Shown here one piece after another: positions 23,661-31,539 of a stretch of 38,840 bases of DNA; position 1 is the stretch's first letter, and each line of letters opens with the position of its first letter. This DNA is from Phaeodactylibacter sp. Lineage in GTDB: Bacteria; Bacteroidota; Bacteroidia; Chitinophagales; Saprospiraceae. A program made the position numbers and the translations under genes. Location of the stretch: the NCBI GenBank assembly GCA_024102975.1, contig JAGFJD010000564.1:1-38840 (forward strand), given 5' to 3'. The notes beneath the pieces are model-generated. The model was not told where the DNA came from. It was given only the letters and a program-made list of their open reading frames with translations, and did no database searches.

Positions 23661-24342
23661 CGAGCAGGGTTTCAATATCTTCCATAAACTTTTCCACGGC
23701 GGCGCTGTCCGTCCCCTGGCAATAGGCGCGGATATGCCGTTGCGGGTCCACCAGCACGAATCGGCCGCTGTGGTCGAAGCCGGCGGGCAGGGTGGGGTCT
23801 TCGATGACGACATTGAAGTAATCATCGGCAATGTCATAAATCTCGTCTTTATTCCCGGTGACGAAGAACCACTTGTCGGAGCGGACGCCCAGGTTTTGGG
23901 CATACTGGCGAAGGCGGCCCACCGTGTCGCGCCGGGGGTCGATGGTATGGGAAAGGAGCAGCAGTTGGGTGCTGTCCTGAAACCGCTCGTAGATTTTCAG
24001 CATATTCCGGGTCATGACCGGGCAGATCGTCGGGCAGGAGGTGAAGAAGAAGTCGGCGACATAGGCCTTGCCGGCAAAAGTGGCATTGGTGACGCGGTTG
24101 CTGTCCTGCCCGGTGAATTCAAAATCCGGAATCTGGTCGTACACCACTTTCCCTTCCACCTCCCGGCTTTTGCTGAGAATGGGCAGGCGATCCTCAGCCG
24201 GTTGACAGCTGGTGAGGAGCAGTATTGAAAATGTGCCCGCAAATAGAAAGGAGCTGTTCGCTGTTCGCAAGTGATTGAAAATCAGCGCCAGTTTTTCAAA
24301 AAAGCACAGTTTGTTGAACAGTCCCAGGAAAAACCAATTCAT
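23650..24342 (-). CDS. SCO1/SenC-family copper chaperone lipoprotein
   Basis: A 230-residue protein with a hydrophobic N-terminal region ending in a lipobox LLTSC (Cys46), so probably membrane-anchored facing the periplasm. The thioredoxin-like SCO fold is clear: VYDQIPDFEFTGQDSNRV, VADFFFTSCPTICPVM with the copper-binding Cys103/Cys107 pair, SHTIDPRRDTVGRLRQYAQN, and the third ligand His191 in GFDHSGRFVLVD. Known role: delivery of copper to the CuA site of cytochrome c oxidase, or thiol redox control. The 45-residue stretch before the lipobox is long for a leader; no internal ATG exists, but a TTG near residue 25 could be the real start. Co-transcribed with the cytochrome c gene. Upstream lie two small mobile elements. 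Confidence 0.9.
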   Translation of the reverse strand: MNWFFLGLFNKLCFFEKLALIFNHLRTANSSFLFAGTFSILLLTSCQPAEDRLPILSKSREVEGKVVYDQIPDFEFTGQDSNRVTNATFAGKAYVADFFFTSCPTICPVMTRNMLKIYERFQDSTQLLLLSHTIDPRRDTVGRLRQYAQNLGVRSDKWFFVTGNKDEIYDIADDYFNVVIEDPTLPAGFDHSGRFVLVDPQRHIRAYCQGTDSAAVEKFMEDIETLLDEI

Positions 24343-24365
24343 TGCTGTTAAAATACGATTGTGTT

Positions 24366-24422
24366 GTAACTATTTAGCTCGCCGGCAGAAAATGCCATCC
24401 GCAGGTCAACCTAAATAGTTAC
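24366..24422. mobile_element. 57-bp palindromic mini-element with 8-bp target duplication
   Basis: Perfect 12-bp inverted ends GTAACTATTTAG (24366-24377) and CTAAATAGTTAC (24411-24422). Immediately outside are identical octamers ATTGTGTT (24358-24365 and 24423-24430). Ends starting GTAA plus an 8-bp duplication are what the IS66 family produces, so this may be a minimal non-autonomous derivative. It sits in the upstream region of the SCO1 gene. Confidence 0.7.
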
Positions 24423-24454
24423 ATTGTGTTGCTTTATTGGTAAAGCCCTAACTC

Positions 24455-24600
24455 CACACCACTGGACAAAATGGTTTTGGACACAGAGAGCACTGAGGCC
24501 AACACAGAGTACAAGGAGTGTTTTCCATTGATAATCAGGTCTCTGTGTGACTCTGTGTCTTCTCGGCGTACTCTGTGTCCAGAAAATGTCTAGTAGTGTG
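24455..24600. mobile_element. Palindromic MITE, complete copy A (146 bp)
   Basis: Begins CACACCACTGGACA and ends TGTCTAGTAGTGTG, imperfect inverted ends that continue into GGACACAGAG / CTCTGTGTCC. The flanking 9-mers CCCTAACTC (24446-24454 and 24601-24609) are identical, a target-site duplication. The interior is itself largely self-complementary (CACAGAG/CTCTGTG words), so the whole element can fold into one hairpin. It contains no coding capacity. A near-identical copy is at 35656-35802. Confidence 0.88.
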
Positions 24601-24697
24601 CCCTAACTCTGTAAAATTCGGATAACCAATAACTCCCTCAAGCTACCCGTGCTACTTCAATAACCAATAACTGCCCCGTTATTTGGTGCCAACAGCC

Positions 24698-25570
24698 CTA
24701 ATACGTCTTCGTCATATTCTCATCCACCACCAGGATGAAGTCGGCTTTGCCCTGGTTTTCCGTTTCGAGTTCGTCCAGCGATGCCTGTTCCACGGTCGTG
24801 ATGGTGAGGATGCCGGCTTCGGGCTCGTACTGGCGCAGGTACCAGACGATGCCTTCGAAGCCGTCGGAATGGTAAGAACCGTTGAAGTGGATAAATGTTT
24901 TGCCCGGTGCCCAGTTCCGGCTGATGAAGTGGGCCATGGTGGCGTCTTTTGCCGCCTGGGCTTTGGGGAAGTTCTCGTTGTTCTCCTCTCCGCCGTGGCC
25001 GGCCATCATCTCCATCATGCTTTTGTACCCGGGCAGTTCGATGTCGAAAGGGAAGGGGAGGGGGGCGATGTATTGCCGGGCCGCTTCCGGGAGTTTCTCC
25101 AGCCCTTCGAACCCTTCGCGATAGGCCAGGTTGGCGTAGCGGCGGGGGATGTTGGTGGCGACGAACCGAAGGCCGTTCTCCCGTGTTAGTTCCAGCAGGG
25201 GTTTATAATCAGTTTTATAGTTCTTCCAGAGGCGGGCTTCCTCCTCGAAGGCCTTGGCGGTGATGGTGCTGTCGAAATACTCTTCGATCAGCATCTGGTT
25301 ATCCGCTTCGAACATCTCGGCGCCGAGCACGAGCGATTCTCCCTTCTCTTTGTGGAGGTCCCGGGCCAGCTCCAGCTGCAGCCAGTGGGCGACGGGGTTG
25401 TTGTGCAGTTCGCCGAAGAAGATGACATCGGCTTCGGACGCGGCGGCCAGCAGTTTTTTGTATTTGACGGTTTTACCCTCTTTGTTGAACAACTGATAGG
25501 CGGGCTTGTCCTGTGCCATGGCGGATTGGGCTAGTAAAAACAGTGAAAGCAGAAAGCAGGTGCGGTTCAT
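24698..25570 (-). CDS. ChaN/Tiki-family exported protein
   Basis: A 290-residue protein with a signal peptide (MNRTCFLLSLFLLAQSAMAQ). The ChaN-type haem-binding/Tiki signature is visible: VIFFGELHNNPVAHWLQLEL with Glu54 and His56, LGAEMFEADNQMLIEEYF, LRFVATNIPRRYANLAYREG, an AKDATMAHFISR helix, and FIHFNGSYHSDGFEGIVWYL with a C-terminal His. Known: members are periplasmic or outer-membrane haem-binding lipoproteins (ChaN) or metal-dependent peptidases (Tiki). No lipobox is seen, so it is more likely soluble periplasmic. Inferred role in iron/haem acquisition. It lies downstream of arfB on the same strand with a 32-bp gap. Confidence 0.85.
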   Translation of the reverse strand: MNRTCFLLSLFLLAQSAMAQDKPAYQLFNKEGKTVKYKKLLAAASEADVIFFGELHNNPVAHWLQLELARDLHKEKGESLVLGAEMFEADNQMLIEEYFDSTITAKAFEEEARLWKNYKTDYKPLLELTRENGLRFVATNIPRRYANLAYREGFEGLEKLPEAARQYIAPLPFPFDIELPGYKSMMEMMAGHGGEENNENFPKAQAAKDATMAHFISRNWAPGKTFIHFNGSYHSDGFEGIVWYLRQYEPEAGILTITTVEQASLDELETENQGKADFILVVDENMTKTY

Positions 25571-25602
25571 GAAAAGTAATTTCCCGCGAAAATAACCCTT
25601 CC

Positions 25603-26052
25603 TTACCCTTCCGCCAAGAAACTGCCGGAAAAACGAAGGCCATCGCCGTTTTTCGGGATGGCCTTTTTGCGCCGGGCTTTTTTCTCCGCCTGTTTTTTCT
25701 TTTCCTGCAGGCGCTTTTCCGGGTTGGCGGCCAGATGGCTGACGGGCCGGCGTTTTTTGCGGGGCCGCAGCGCTTCGGCGATCAGGCGCTGAAACTTTTT
25801 CAGGGCGGCGCTCCGGTTCAATAGCTGCGACCGGCGGTTGCCGGCGCCCACGACGAGCAGCCCTTCCTTGTTGATGCGCCCGCCCAGCGCCTCCCGGACC
25901 CGTTGTTTCTCTTCCCCGGACAGCGCCTGCGAGTTGCCGACGTCAAAGAGCAGCTCCACCCTGGTTTCCACCTTGTTGACGTGCTGCCCTCCGCTGCCGG
26001 AACTCCGCATGGTGCGGTACTTCAATTCTTTTTCCAATGCTTTGAGGTCCAT
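25603..26052 (-). CDS. arfB: Peptidyl-tRNA hydrolase ArfB (stalled-ribosome rescue)
   Basis: A 149-residue cytosolic protein, close to the ~140 residues of E. coli ArfB (YaeJ). The catalytic GGQ is at 21-23 within SSGSGGQHVNKVETRVELLF, and NRRSQLLNRSAALKKFQRLI completes the class I release-factor domain. The C-terminal third is a Lys/Arg-rich tail (EKRLQEKKKQAEKKARRKKA), which in ArfB enters the empty mRNA channel of the stalled ribosome. Known role: hydrolysis of peptidyl-tRNA on ribosomes stalled without a stop codon. Divergent from the cryptochrome gene with 166 bp between them. Confidence 0.95.
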   Translation of the reverse strand: MDLKALEKELKYRTMRSSGSGGQHVNKVETRVELLFDVGNSQALSGEEKQRVREALGGRINKEGLLVVGAGNRRSQLLNRSAALKKFQRLIAEALRPRKKRRPVSHLAANPEKRLQEKKKQAEKKARRKKAIPKNGDGLRFSGSFLAEG

Positions 26053-26117
26053 GTTGATTGCGGTTTAATTTCCGCCTGTCCAACGCAACCGGGGCTGGAA
26101 TAGTTCAGTCATTATTC

Positions 26118-26149
26118 TCTGCTTTTCTGAAAACCAAACCCTATCTTTG
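26118..26149 (+). promoter_or_regulatory. Bacteroidota-type promoter for the cryptochrome gene
   Basis: The -7 element TATCTTTG (26142-26149) matches TAnnTTTG fully. A weak -33 element, TCTG in place of TTTG, ends 20 bp upstream at 26121. The site is 70 bp before the ATG at 26219. Confidence 0.55.
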
Positions 26150-26218
26150 TTGTTTATTTTCAAAAATTACTGAAAATTCTAAACACAAGCCCTCCCCGTT
26201 CAGGAAAACAGAAAAAAT

Positions 26219-27658
26219 ATGTACACCAGGCGCGCTATTTTATGGGTTCGGTTAGACCTTCGGCTCCACGACAACGAAGCGCTGCACGAAGCGCTGAATA
26301 ATGTCGATGAGGTCATTCCCGTTTACGTTTTTGACGAGCGGGCATTCCTGGGGCGGACGCATTACTTTGGCTTCCCGAAAACGGGCAGGCACCGTACCCG
26401 GTTCATCATCGAGAGCGTCGAAGCGCTGCGGCAGTCGCTGCGCAAGCTGGGCAGCGACCTCATCGTCCGGGTGGGAAAACCCGAAGAAGAGATTTTCGAG
26501 ATTGCCAAGAAAGCGCGCACCAGCTGGGTATTCTGCAACCGCGAACGGACCGACGAAGAGGTGAAAGTCCAGGATGCCCTGGAAAAGAACCTCTGGTCGA
26601 TTGGCCAGGAAATGCGTTATTCCCGCGGCAAACTGCTCTATTATACGTCTGACCTCCCCTTTCCCATTCAGCATACTCCCGATACGTTCACCCAGTTCAG
26701 GAAGGAGGTGGAGCGTTATGTGCCGGTGCGCAGCCCGCTGCCCATTCCGGATTCCCTTTCGCCCATCACGGTAGCTTTAGAACCGGGCGCCGTGCCCGGC
26801 CTTTCCCAACTGGGCCACGAGGAATTCGAACCCGACCCGAGGAGCGTCATCCCCTTCCGGGGCGGGGAAGAGGAAGGCCTGCGGCGCCTGCATTACTTTT
26901 TGTGGGAAAAGGAGCTGGCCGACGAGTTCAAAGAATCGCGGGACGGGCTCATCGGCGGGGATTACAGCACCAAGCTGTCGCCCTGGCTGGCGCAGGGGTG
27001 CCTTTCTCCCAAGATGGTGTACTACGAACTGCGCAAATACGAAGAACAATACGGCAGGAACAAGTCGACCTACGAAATCTTTTACTATCTCATGCTCCGG
27101 GATTACCACCGGTTCATGGCCAAGAAATACTGCAACCAAATCTTCTTCAAGGCCGGCCCGCAGAACAAAGTCAGCCACCACTGGCGAAACGACCGCCCCC
27201 TCCTGCGGCAGTGGATCGGGGGCAGCACCGGCGTGCCCTTCATCGATGCCAACATGCGGGAGATCAGCCATACCGGTTATATGTCCAGCCGCGGCCGCCA
27301 GAACGTGTCCAGCTTCCTGGTCAACGACCTCGGCGTGAACTGGCAGATGGGCGCCGAGTATTTCGAATCGGCACTGATCGACTACGACGTTGCCAGCAAC
27401 TGGGGAAACTGGAACCAGGTGGCGGGCGTCGGCGCCGATTCCCGGGAACCCCGCTATCTGAATATCATCTCCCAGGCCAGGACGTACGACCCTAAAGGAG
27501 AATACGTGAAGTTGTGGCTTCCCGAACTGCGGAGCCTGCCTCCGGAAAAAATCCACCAGCCTGACCAGCTCACCTTCTCCGAACAGGAGGAACTTCACCT
27601 GCGCATCGGCGATGATTATCCCCGCGCGGTCGTCAGTACGGATAAATGGAGCAGCTGA
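26219..27658 (+). CDS. DASH-family cryptochrome/photolyase
   Basis: A 479-residue cytosolic flavoprotein of normal cry-DASH length. The N-terminal photolyase alpha/beta domain (about 1-130) opens RRAILWVRLDLRLHDNEALH. The FAD-binding helical domain holds LIGGDYSTKLSPWLAQGCLS, TYEIFYYLMLRDYHRFMAKK, STGVPFIDANMREISHTGYM, SSRGRQNVSSFLVNDLGVNW, and the DASH-typical WGNWNQVAGVGADSREPRYL with an ending YDPKGEYVKLWLPELRSLP. Known: cry-DASH proteins repair UV pyrimidine dimers, mainly in single-stranded DNA, using FAD and a folate antenna; some are light sensors. Preceded by a good promoter and divergent from arfB. Confidence 0.95.
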   Translation: MYTRRAILWVRLDLRLHDNEALHEALNNVDEVIPVYVFDERAFLGRTHYFGFPKTGRHRTRFIIESVEALRQSLRKLGSDLIVRVGKPEEEIFEIAKKARTSWVFCNRERTDEEVKVQDALEKNLWSIGQEMRYSRGKLLYYTSDLPFPIQHTPDTFTQFRKEVERYVPVRSPLPIPDSLSPITVALEPGAVPGLSQLGHEEFEPDPRSVIPFRGGEEEGLRRLHYFLWEKELADEFKESRDGLIGGDYSTKLSPWLAQGCLSPKMVYYELRKYEEQYGRNKSTYEIFYYLMLRDYHRFMAKKYCNQIFFKAGPQNKVSHHWRNDRPLLRQWIGGSTGVPFIDANMREISHTGYMSSRGRQNVSSFLVNDLGVNWQMGAEYFESALIDYDVASNWGNWNQVAGVGADSREPRYLNIISQARTYDPKGEYVKLWLPELRSLPPEKIHQPDQLTFSEQEELHLRIGDDYPRAVVSTDKWSS

Positions 27659-27670
27659 GCCTGAGGGTAA

Positions 27671-27790
27671 GTGTGAAAATGTGTAAAAGAACCAAGCCGC
27701 CAGCCATTTACCCGTTTACACTATTACAGGTTTGCACCAATAGGCCCAAAATGTCCAGTAGTCTGAAGTATTGCCTAAATATTTTCACAC
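27671..27790. repeat. Inverted repeat between cryptochrome and small exported protein genes
   Basis: GTGTGAAAAT (27671-27680) and its exact complement ATTTTCACAC (27781-27790) enclose 100 bp without a gene. The enclosed segment includes TGTCCAGTAG, resembling the right end of the MITE family, so this may be a decayed small element. Confidence 0.4.
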
Positions 27791-27844
27791 ATCTCCCATT
27801 TCCACTATATTTCCTCCACTCCGGCCTACGCCAATCTGCCGCCT

Positions 27845-28429
27845 TCAATTCAGGGATGCCCTCACACACTTCTTGATTGGCGAGATATTGTCGATCAGGA
27901 TGTTGCCCTGATAAGAGAAAGCGCCGTCCTTGTAATACGCTTCGATCAGGATGTACCGGATGTGTTGTTTGGGCACGAACTGGACCTCGTGTTCTTCCCA
28001 GTCTGTGTTTTTGATCAATCCGGTTTTGAACAGGAGCTGGCCCTTCTGGCATTTGGAGGCGCCGCCCCAGATGCGGACGCCCAGCGGCTTGTTGTAACCG
28101 GCATAGGTGTTGGAATGGGCCAGTTCGAGCGTGAACGTATAACATTCCTTCGGTTGGAGGGCCAGAGGCAGCCGTTGGCCGATGCTTTCCCAGGTGCCGT
28201 CTTCCCGGGTGATCAGCCCGACGTAGGTATCGCCTTCGGAGGCCTCCTGATAGACGCCCCAGGGGCCGGGCATGATGTCGGGGGTGGTCCCCAGTTCGCA
28301 GGGGAACCAGCCTGCCGGCACGGTGGCATCCTGGGGCGGGCCTTCGAAAGAGGCATTGTTCAGGTAAACCTGCCCGAGCAGAAAAAGAGGAGTCGTTGTC
28401 AGGGAAGCCCAGATAGTTAGCCGTTTCAT
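27845..28429 (-). CDS. Exported protein with galactose-binding-like domain
   Basis: A 194-residue protein with a signal peptide (MKRLTIWASLTTTPLFLLGQ). The mature part opens VYLNNASFEGPPQDATVPAG followed by WFPCELG, the 'N-x-S-F-E ... P-x-x-W' beginning common in carbohydrate-binding-like beta-sandwich domains of Bacteroidota. Later strands are CYTFTLELAHSNTYAGYNKP, LGVRIWGGASKC, WEEHEVQFVPKQHIRYILIE and ILIDNISPI. In longer homologous architectures this domain is fused to OmpA or a sorting domain; here it stands alone. No sorting domain, no enzyme motif. The much longer frame on this strand that continues under ftsX is an artefact of GC-rich antisense DNA. Confidence 0.7.
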   Translation of the reverse strand: MKRLTIWASLTTTPLFLLGQVYLNNASFEGPPQDATVPAGWFPCELGTTPDIMPGPWGVYQEASEGDTYVGLITREDGTWESIGQRLPLALQPKECYTFTLELAHSNTYAGYNKPLGVRIWGGASKCQKGQLLFKTGLIKNTDWEEHEVQFVPKQHIRYILIEAYYKDGAFSYQGNILIDNISPIKKCVRASLN

Positions 28430-28539
28430 ATCCTAGGTTATGAGTGTGTAGTTTTCCTGATATAACGTATTTAGACGCAATAAATTGAATACAGGTAACC
28501 TTTAAAGCCTTACTCCGTAGTATTTGAGTGTATATTTTA

Positions 28540-28547
28540 TAATTTTG
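28540..28547 (+). promoter_or_regulatory. Possible -7 element for ftsX
   Basis: TAATTTTG matches TAnnTTTG and lies 18 bp before the ATG at 28566. No TTTG is found at the usual distance upstream, so this is a partial match. Confidence 0.35.
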
Positions 28548-28565
28548 CGCTGCAATGGAAAGACT

Positions 28566-29444
28566 ATGGTCGAAGGCAGTGTAAATACGATGCGGCGGAC
28601 GCGGCCCAATTACCTGTACTCCATCATCAGCGTGGCGCTGGTGTTGTTTGTCCTTGGGTTTTTCGCCATGGCCGTCTTCAATGCCCGCCAGTTGGTGCGC
28701 AGCCTGAAGGAAAAGGTGAACCTGATCGTCGAGTTGCACTCCGATGTGCAGCCTTCCGAGATCGAAGGCATCCGGCAATGGATCGGACAGCGCGCCTTCG
28801 CCGTCCCGGGCTCCATCGAGTTCACCAGCAAAGAGCAGGCGGCGGAGCTGATGCGGGAGGAATTCGGAGAGGACTTTCTCAAGCTGGACCTTCCCAACCC
28901 GCTCTACGATGTTTTTACGTTCAACGTGCGGGCGGATTATCTGGAAGCGGACAGCCTCCGGGACATCCGCGGGCAGCTCGTCGAACAGGCCGGCGTAGCC
29001 GATGTGTATTATCAGGAGGGGTTGATCAATGAGATCGCCGGCAACATACGGTCGGTCAGCCTCATAGCGGCGGCAGTGCTGGTGTTCTTCGTTTTTATTT
29101 CGGTGGCCCTGATCCACAATACGGTGCGGCTGGCCCTTTATGCCAACCGCTTCCTGATCAAGAACATGGAGCTGGTAGGCGCTTCCTGGGAGTTCATCAG
29201 CCATCCGTACATCCGCCTCGGCGCCTGGCACGGGCTGCTCAGCGGGCTGCTGGCCTCCGCCGGCCTGCTGGTGCTCTTCCTGTGGATACAAAGCGATATC
29301 CCGGGGCTGCGGAGCCTGGTAGACTGGGCGGGCCTGGCCATGCTGTTCGTCCTGCTGCTGGCCCTGGGAATGGCCATCAACACGCTGAGCACCTATTATG
29401 TGGTGCGGAAATATCTGAAAATGAGAGTCGACGATCTGTACTAA
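28566..29444 (+). CDS. ftsX: Cell-division ABC transporter permease-like protein FtsX
   Basis: A 292-residue inner-membrane protein. The ATG at 28566 (MVEGSVNTMRRTRPNYLYSI) gives a normal short cytoplasmic N-terminus; the frame opens 14 codons earlier at a non-ATG. The first membrane helix is at about 19-41. The large extracytoplasmic domain (VNLIVELHSDVQPSEIEGIR, IEFTSKEQAAELMREEFGED) follows. Three C-terminal helices then contain NTVRLALYANRFLIKNMELV, the conserved FtsX-like loop with Val-Gly-Ala. Known: FtsX with the ATPase FtsE regulates peptidoglycan hydrolases at the septum. It heads the conserved Bacteroidota order ftsX-DUF3098-uppP-truB; ftsE is not in the window. Confidence 0.93.
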   Translation: MVEGSVNTMRRTRPNYLYSIISVALVLFVLGFFAMAVFNARQLVRSLKEKVNLIVELHSDVQPSEIEGIRQWIGQRAFAVPGSIEFTSKEQAAELMREEFGEDFLKLDLPNPLYDVFTFNVRADYLEADSLRDIRGQLVEQAGVADVYYQEGLINEIAGNIRSVSLIAAAVLVFFVFISVALIHNTVRLALYANRFLIKNMELVGASWEFISHPYIRLGAWHGLLSGLLASAGLLVLFLWIQSDIPGLRSLVDWAGLAMLFVLLLALGMAINTLSTYYVVRKYLKMRVDDLY

Positions 29445-29457
29445 TACAAACAATAAA

Positions 29458-29781
29458 ATGAGTAAAAGCAGACCACCCAAGAAAAAGGTTGTTGTAACCA
29501 CCCAGAAAAAAACCAGCCCGACGGCTTCCCGCCGGGGTTCGGCGGCTTCCGAAGCGATCCGCAAGGACGAGCTTCTGTTCGGGCGCCAGAATTACCTCCT
29601 GATGGGCGCAGGCGCCCTGCTGATCGGCATCGGGCTGGCCCTGATGGCCGGCGGCGCCATGCCCGGCCCCGAAGTATGGGACGACAACATCATCTACAGC
29701 ACCCGGCGCACCCTCATCGCCCCGATGGTGATCCTGGCCGGACTGATTGTCGAAATTGTAGCCATTTTCAAAAAAGGATAA
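29458..29781 (+). CDS. DUF3098 small membrane protein
   Basis: A 107-residue protein. The first ~40 residues are basic and disordered (SKSRPPKKKVVVTTQKKTSP). Two membrane helices follow (NYLLMGAGALLIGIGLALMA and LIAPMVILAGLIVEIVAIF), separated by a short loop with the typical WDDNIIYSTRRTLIAPM. Length, topology and position between ftsX and uppP match DUF3098 proteins. Function not known; position suggests envelope or cell-wall work. Its stop TAA is followed directly by the ATG of uppP. Confidence 0.88.
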   Translation: MSKSRPPKKKVVVTTQKKTSPTASRRGSAASEAIRKDELLFGRQNYLLMGAGALLIGIGLALMAGGAMPGPEVWDDNIIYSTRRTLIAPMVILAGLIVEIVAIFKKG

Positions 29782-30582
29782 ATGAGTGACTTATTGCGGG
29801 CAGCCATCCTGGGCATAATCCAGGGGCTGACAGAATTCCTTCCGGTGAGCAGCAGCGGGCACCTGGAGCTGGCCAAGTACTTCCTGGGCGATACATCCCT
29901 GGCCGAAGAGAGCCTGCTCATGACCGTTACGTTGCATGCCGCTACGGCGTTGAGTACCATCGTGATATTCCGCCGCGATATTGTTGACATCTTCCGGGGG
30001 CTTTTCCGGTTCCAATGGAATGAAGAAACCCAGTTTTCTCTGAAGATCATCTTGTCTATGATACCGGCAGCGGCCGTGGGGCTGTTGCTGGATTCCTACC
30101 TGGAACAATTGTTCGAGCGGCAAATCCTGCTGGTCGGCTTTATGCTGATCATCACCGGCCTGCTTTTGTTCCTGGCCGACCGGGCCCGGATTACCAATAA
30201 AAAGGTAAGCTTCAGCAATGCCCTGGTGATCGGCATCGCGCAGGCCATCGCTATTCTTCCCGGCATTTCCAGGTCGGGCGCCACCATCTCTACCTCCGTC
30301 ATGCTGGGTATCGACCGGGAACGGGCCGCCCGGTTCTCCTTCCTGATGGTCGTGCCGCTCATACTTGGAAAAATGGCACTGGACATCCTCAGCGGAGAGC
30401 TCGCCCATGCCCGGATCGGGTTCGTGCCCCTGGCCGTCGGCTTCACGGCGGCTTTCTTTACCGGCGCCCTGGCCTGCGTCTGGATGATAAAACTGGTCAA
30501 AAATAGCAAGTTGGCATATTTTTCTTTATATTGTTTTATTATTGCGGCTATTGCGATTGCAGCCTACGTTCTCGATTATTAA
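29782..30582 (+). CDS. uppP: Undecaprenyl-diphosphatase UppP (BacA)
   Basis: A 266-residue polytopic membrane protein of standard UppP length. The two signature motifs are present: GLTEFLPVSSSGHLELA (catalytic Glu18 and His27) and LPGISRSGATISTSVMLG with its Arg. Eight hydrophobic helices are evident. Known reaction: dephosphorylation of undecaprenyl diphosphate to the monophosphate carrier used for peptidoglycan and surface-glycan synthesis; extra copies give bacitracin resistance. Starts with no gap after the DUF3098 stop, so translation is coupled. TruB follows. Confidence 0.96.
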   Translation: MSDLLRAAILGIIQGLTEFLPVSSSGHLELAKYFLGDTSLAEESLLMTVTLHAATALSTIVIFRRDIVDIFRGLFRFQWNEETQFSLKIILSMIPAAAVGLLLDSYLEQLFERQILLVGFMLIITGLLLFLADRARITNKKVSFSNALVIGIAQAIAILPGISRSGATISTSVMLGIDRERAARFSFLMVVPLILGKMALDILSGELAHARIGFVPLAVGFTAAFFTGALACVWMIKLVKNSKLAYFSLYCFIIAAIAIAAYVLDY

Positions 30583-30617
30583 GCTATCTTCCATCCACAT
30601 CGCCAAACAGAAATGTA

Positions 30618-31352
30618 ATGAATGCAGAAGACAACCCTCTTCCGCGATATGACTTCCTGACGGGAGCTATGCTCCTTGTTGACAAACCGCAGGGATGGAC
30701 GTCCTTCGACGTCGTCAACAAGATCCGTTACAAACTGAAGCACTTGCTCGGAGTAAAAAAGATCAAAGTGGGGCACGCCGGCACGCTCGACCCCATGGCC
30801 ACCGGCCTGCTGATCGTCTGTACGGGCAAGTACACCAAAAAACTGGGGGAATACCAGGGGCTGCCCAAAGAATATACCGGCACCATGCGTCTGGGCGCCA
30901 CCACGCCTTCCTATGACGCCGAAAGCGACGTGGAGGAGTCTTTCCCCACCAGCCATATTTCTCCGCAACTGCTGGAGCAGGCCCGCCGCCGGTTCCTGGG
31001 CGATATCGAACAGGTGCCGCCTATGTTCAGCGCCATAAAGGTGGACGGACAGCCGCTCTACAAAAAAGCACGAAAGGGAGAAGTGGTAGAAATCGAACCC
31101 CGGCCGGTAACCATCTATGAGTTCGGGTTCACCCGTGTCGAACTGCCCGAGCTGGACTTCCGGGTGCGCTGCAGCAAGGGCACCTACATCCGCTCCCTGG
31201 CCCACGATTTCGGCAAGGCCGTCCACAGCGGCGCTTACCTCACGGCGCTCCGGCGCACCCGGATCGGACAATTCCGCATAGAAGACGCCTGGCAGCTGGA
31301 AAGCCTGGTGGAATTCCTGGAAGAAGTTCCGGCAGGGGCAAGGAGCAAGTAA
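30618..31352 (+). CDS. truB: tRNA pseudouridine(55) synthase TruB
   Basis: A 244-residue cytosolic enzyme. The ATG at 30618 was chosen because the frame's upstream 29 codons overlap uppP and are not TruB-like. The family motifs are clear: LLVDKPQGWTSFDVVNKI, KVGHAGTLDPMATGLLIV with catalytic Asp58, QVPPMFSAIKVDGQPLYKKA, VRCSKGTYIRSLAHDFGKAV and GAYLTALRRTRIG. Known reaction: conversion of U55 to pseudouridine in the T-arm of tRNAs. It lacks the C-terminal PUA domain of longer enzymes, as is usual in Bacteroidota. Last gene of the ftsX cluster. Confidence 0.96.
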   Translation: MNAEDNPLPRYDFLTGAMLLVDKPQGWTSFDVVNKIRYKLKHLLGVKKIKVGHAGTLDPMATGLLIVCTGKYTKKLGEYQGLPKEYTGTMRLGATTPSYDAESDVEESFPTSHISPQLLEQARRRFLGDIEQVPPMFSAIKVDGQPLYKKARKGEVVEIEPRPVTIYEFGFTRVELPELDFRVRCSKGTYIRSLAHDFGKAVHSGAYLTALRRTRIGQFRIEDAWQLESLVEFLEEVPAGARSK

Positions 31353-31467
31353 GGGCGGGGGGCGCTGGCTGAGCTATTGTAACAGATGGTTTGAGAAACG
31401 ACGGTTTCAGGGCTGTATGGCTTCATTGCCGGGCGGCTGCGCCCATGCCAATCGCCTCCTGCCTGAC

Positions 31468-31515
31468 CACACCACTGGACAAAATGGTTTTGGACACAGA
31501 GAGCACTGAGGCCAA
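31468..31515. mobile_element. Solo left end of the MITE (copy B, 48 bp)
   Basis: Matches the first 48 bp of the copies at 24455 and 35656 (CACACCACTGGACAAAATGG and onward through GCACTGAGGCCAA), then diverges abruptly. The right half and target duplication are missing. It lies 24 bp upstream of the BNR-propeller gene. Confidence 0.8.
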
Positions 31516-31539
31516 TTTCGGAAAAAAACTTTGGAATCG

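Noticed and set aside
27748..27765. A sequence similar to the right end of the MITE (AAAATGTCCAGTAG)
   Set aside because: No left end and no duplication; at most a decayed end, too short to call as a copy.
27708..29564. A 618-codon minus-strand frame under ftsX and the adjacent exported protein gene
   Set aside because: It is antisense to ftsX, has no domain or leader, and only its last part reflects the exported-protein region in another frame.
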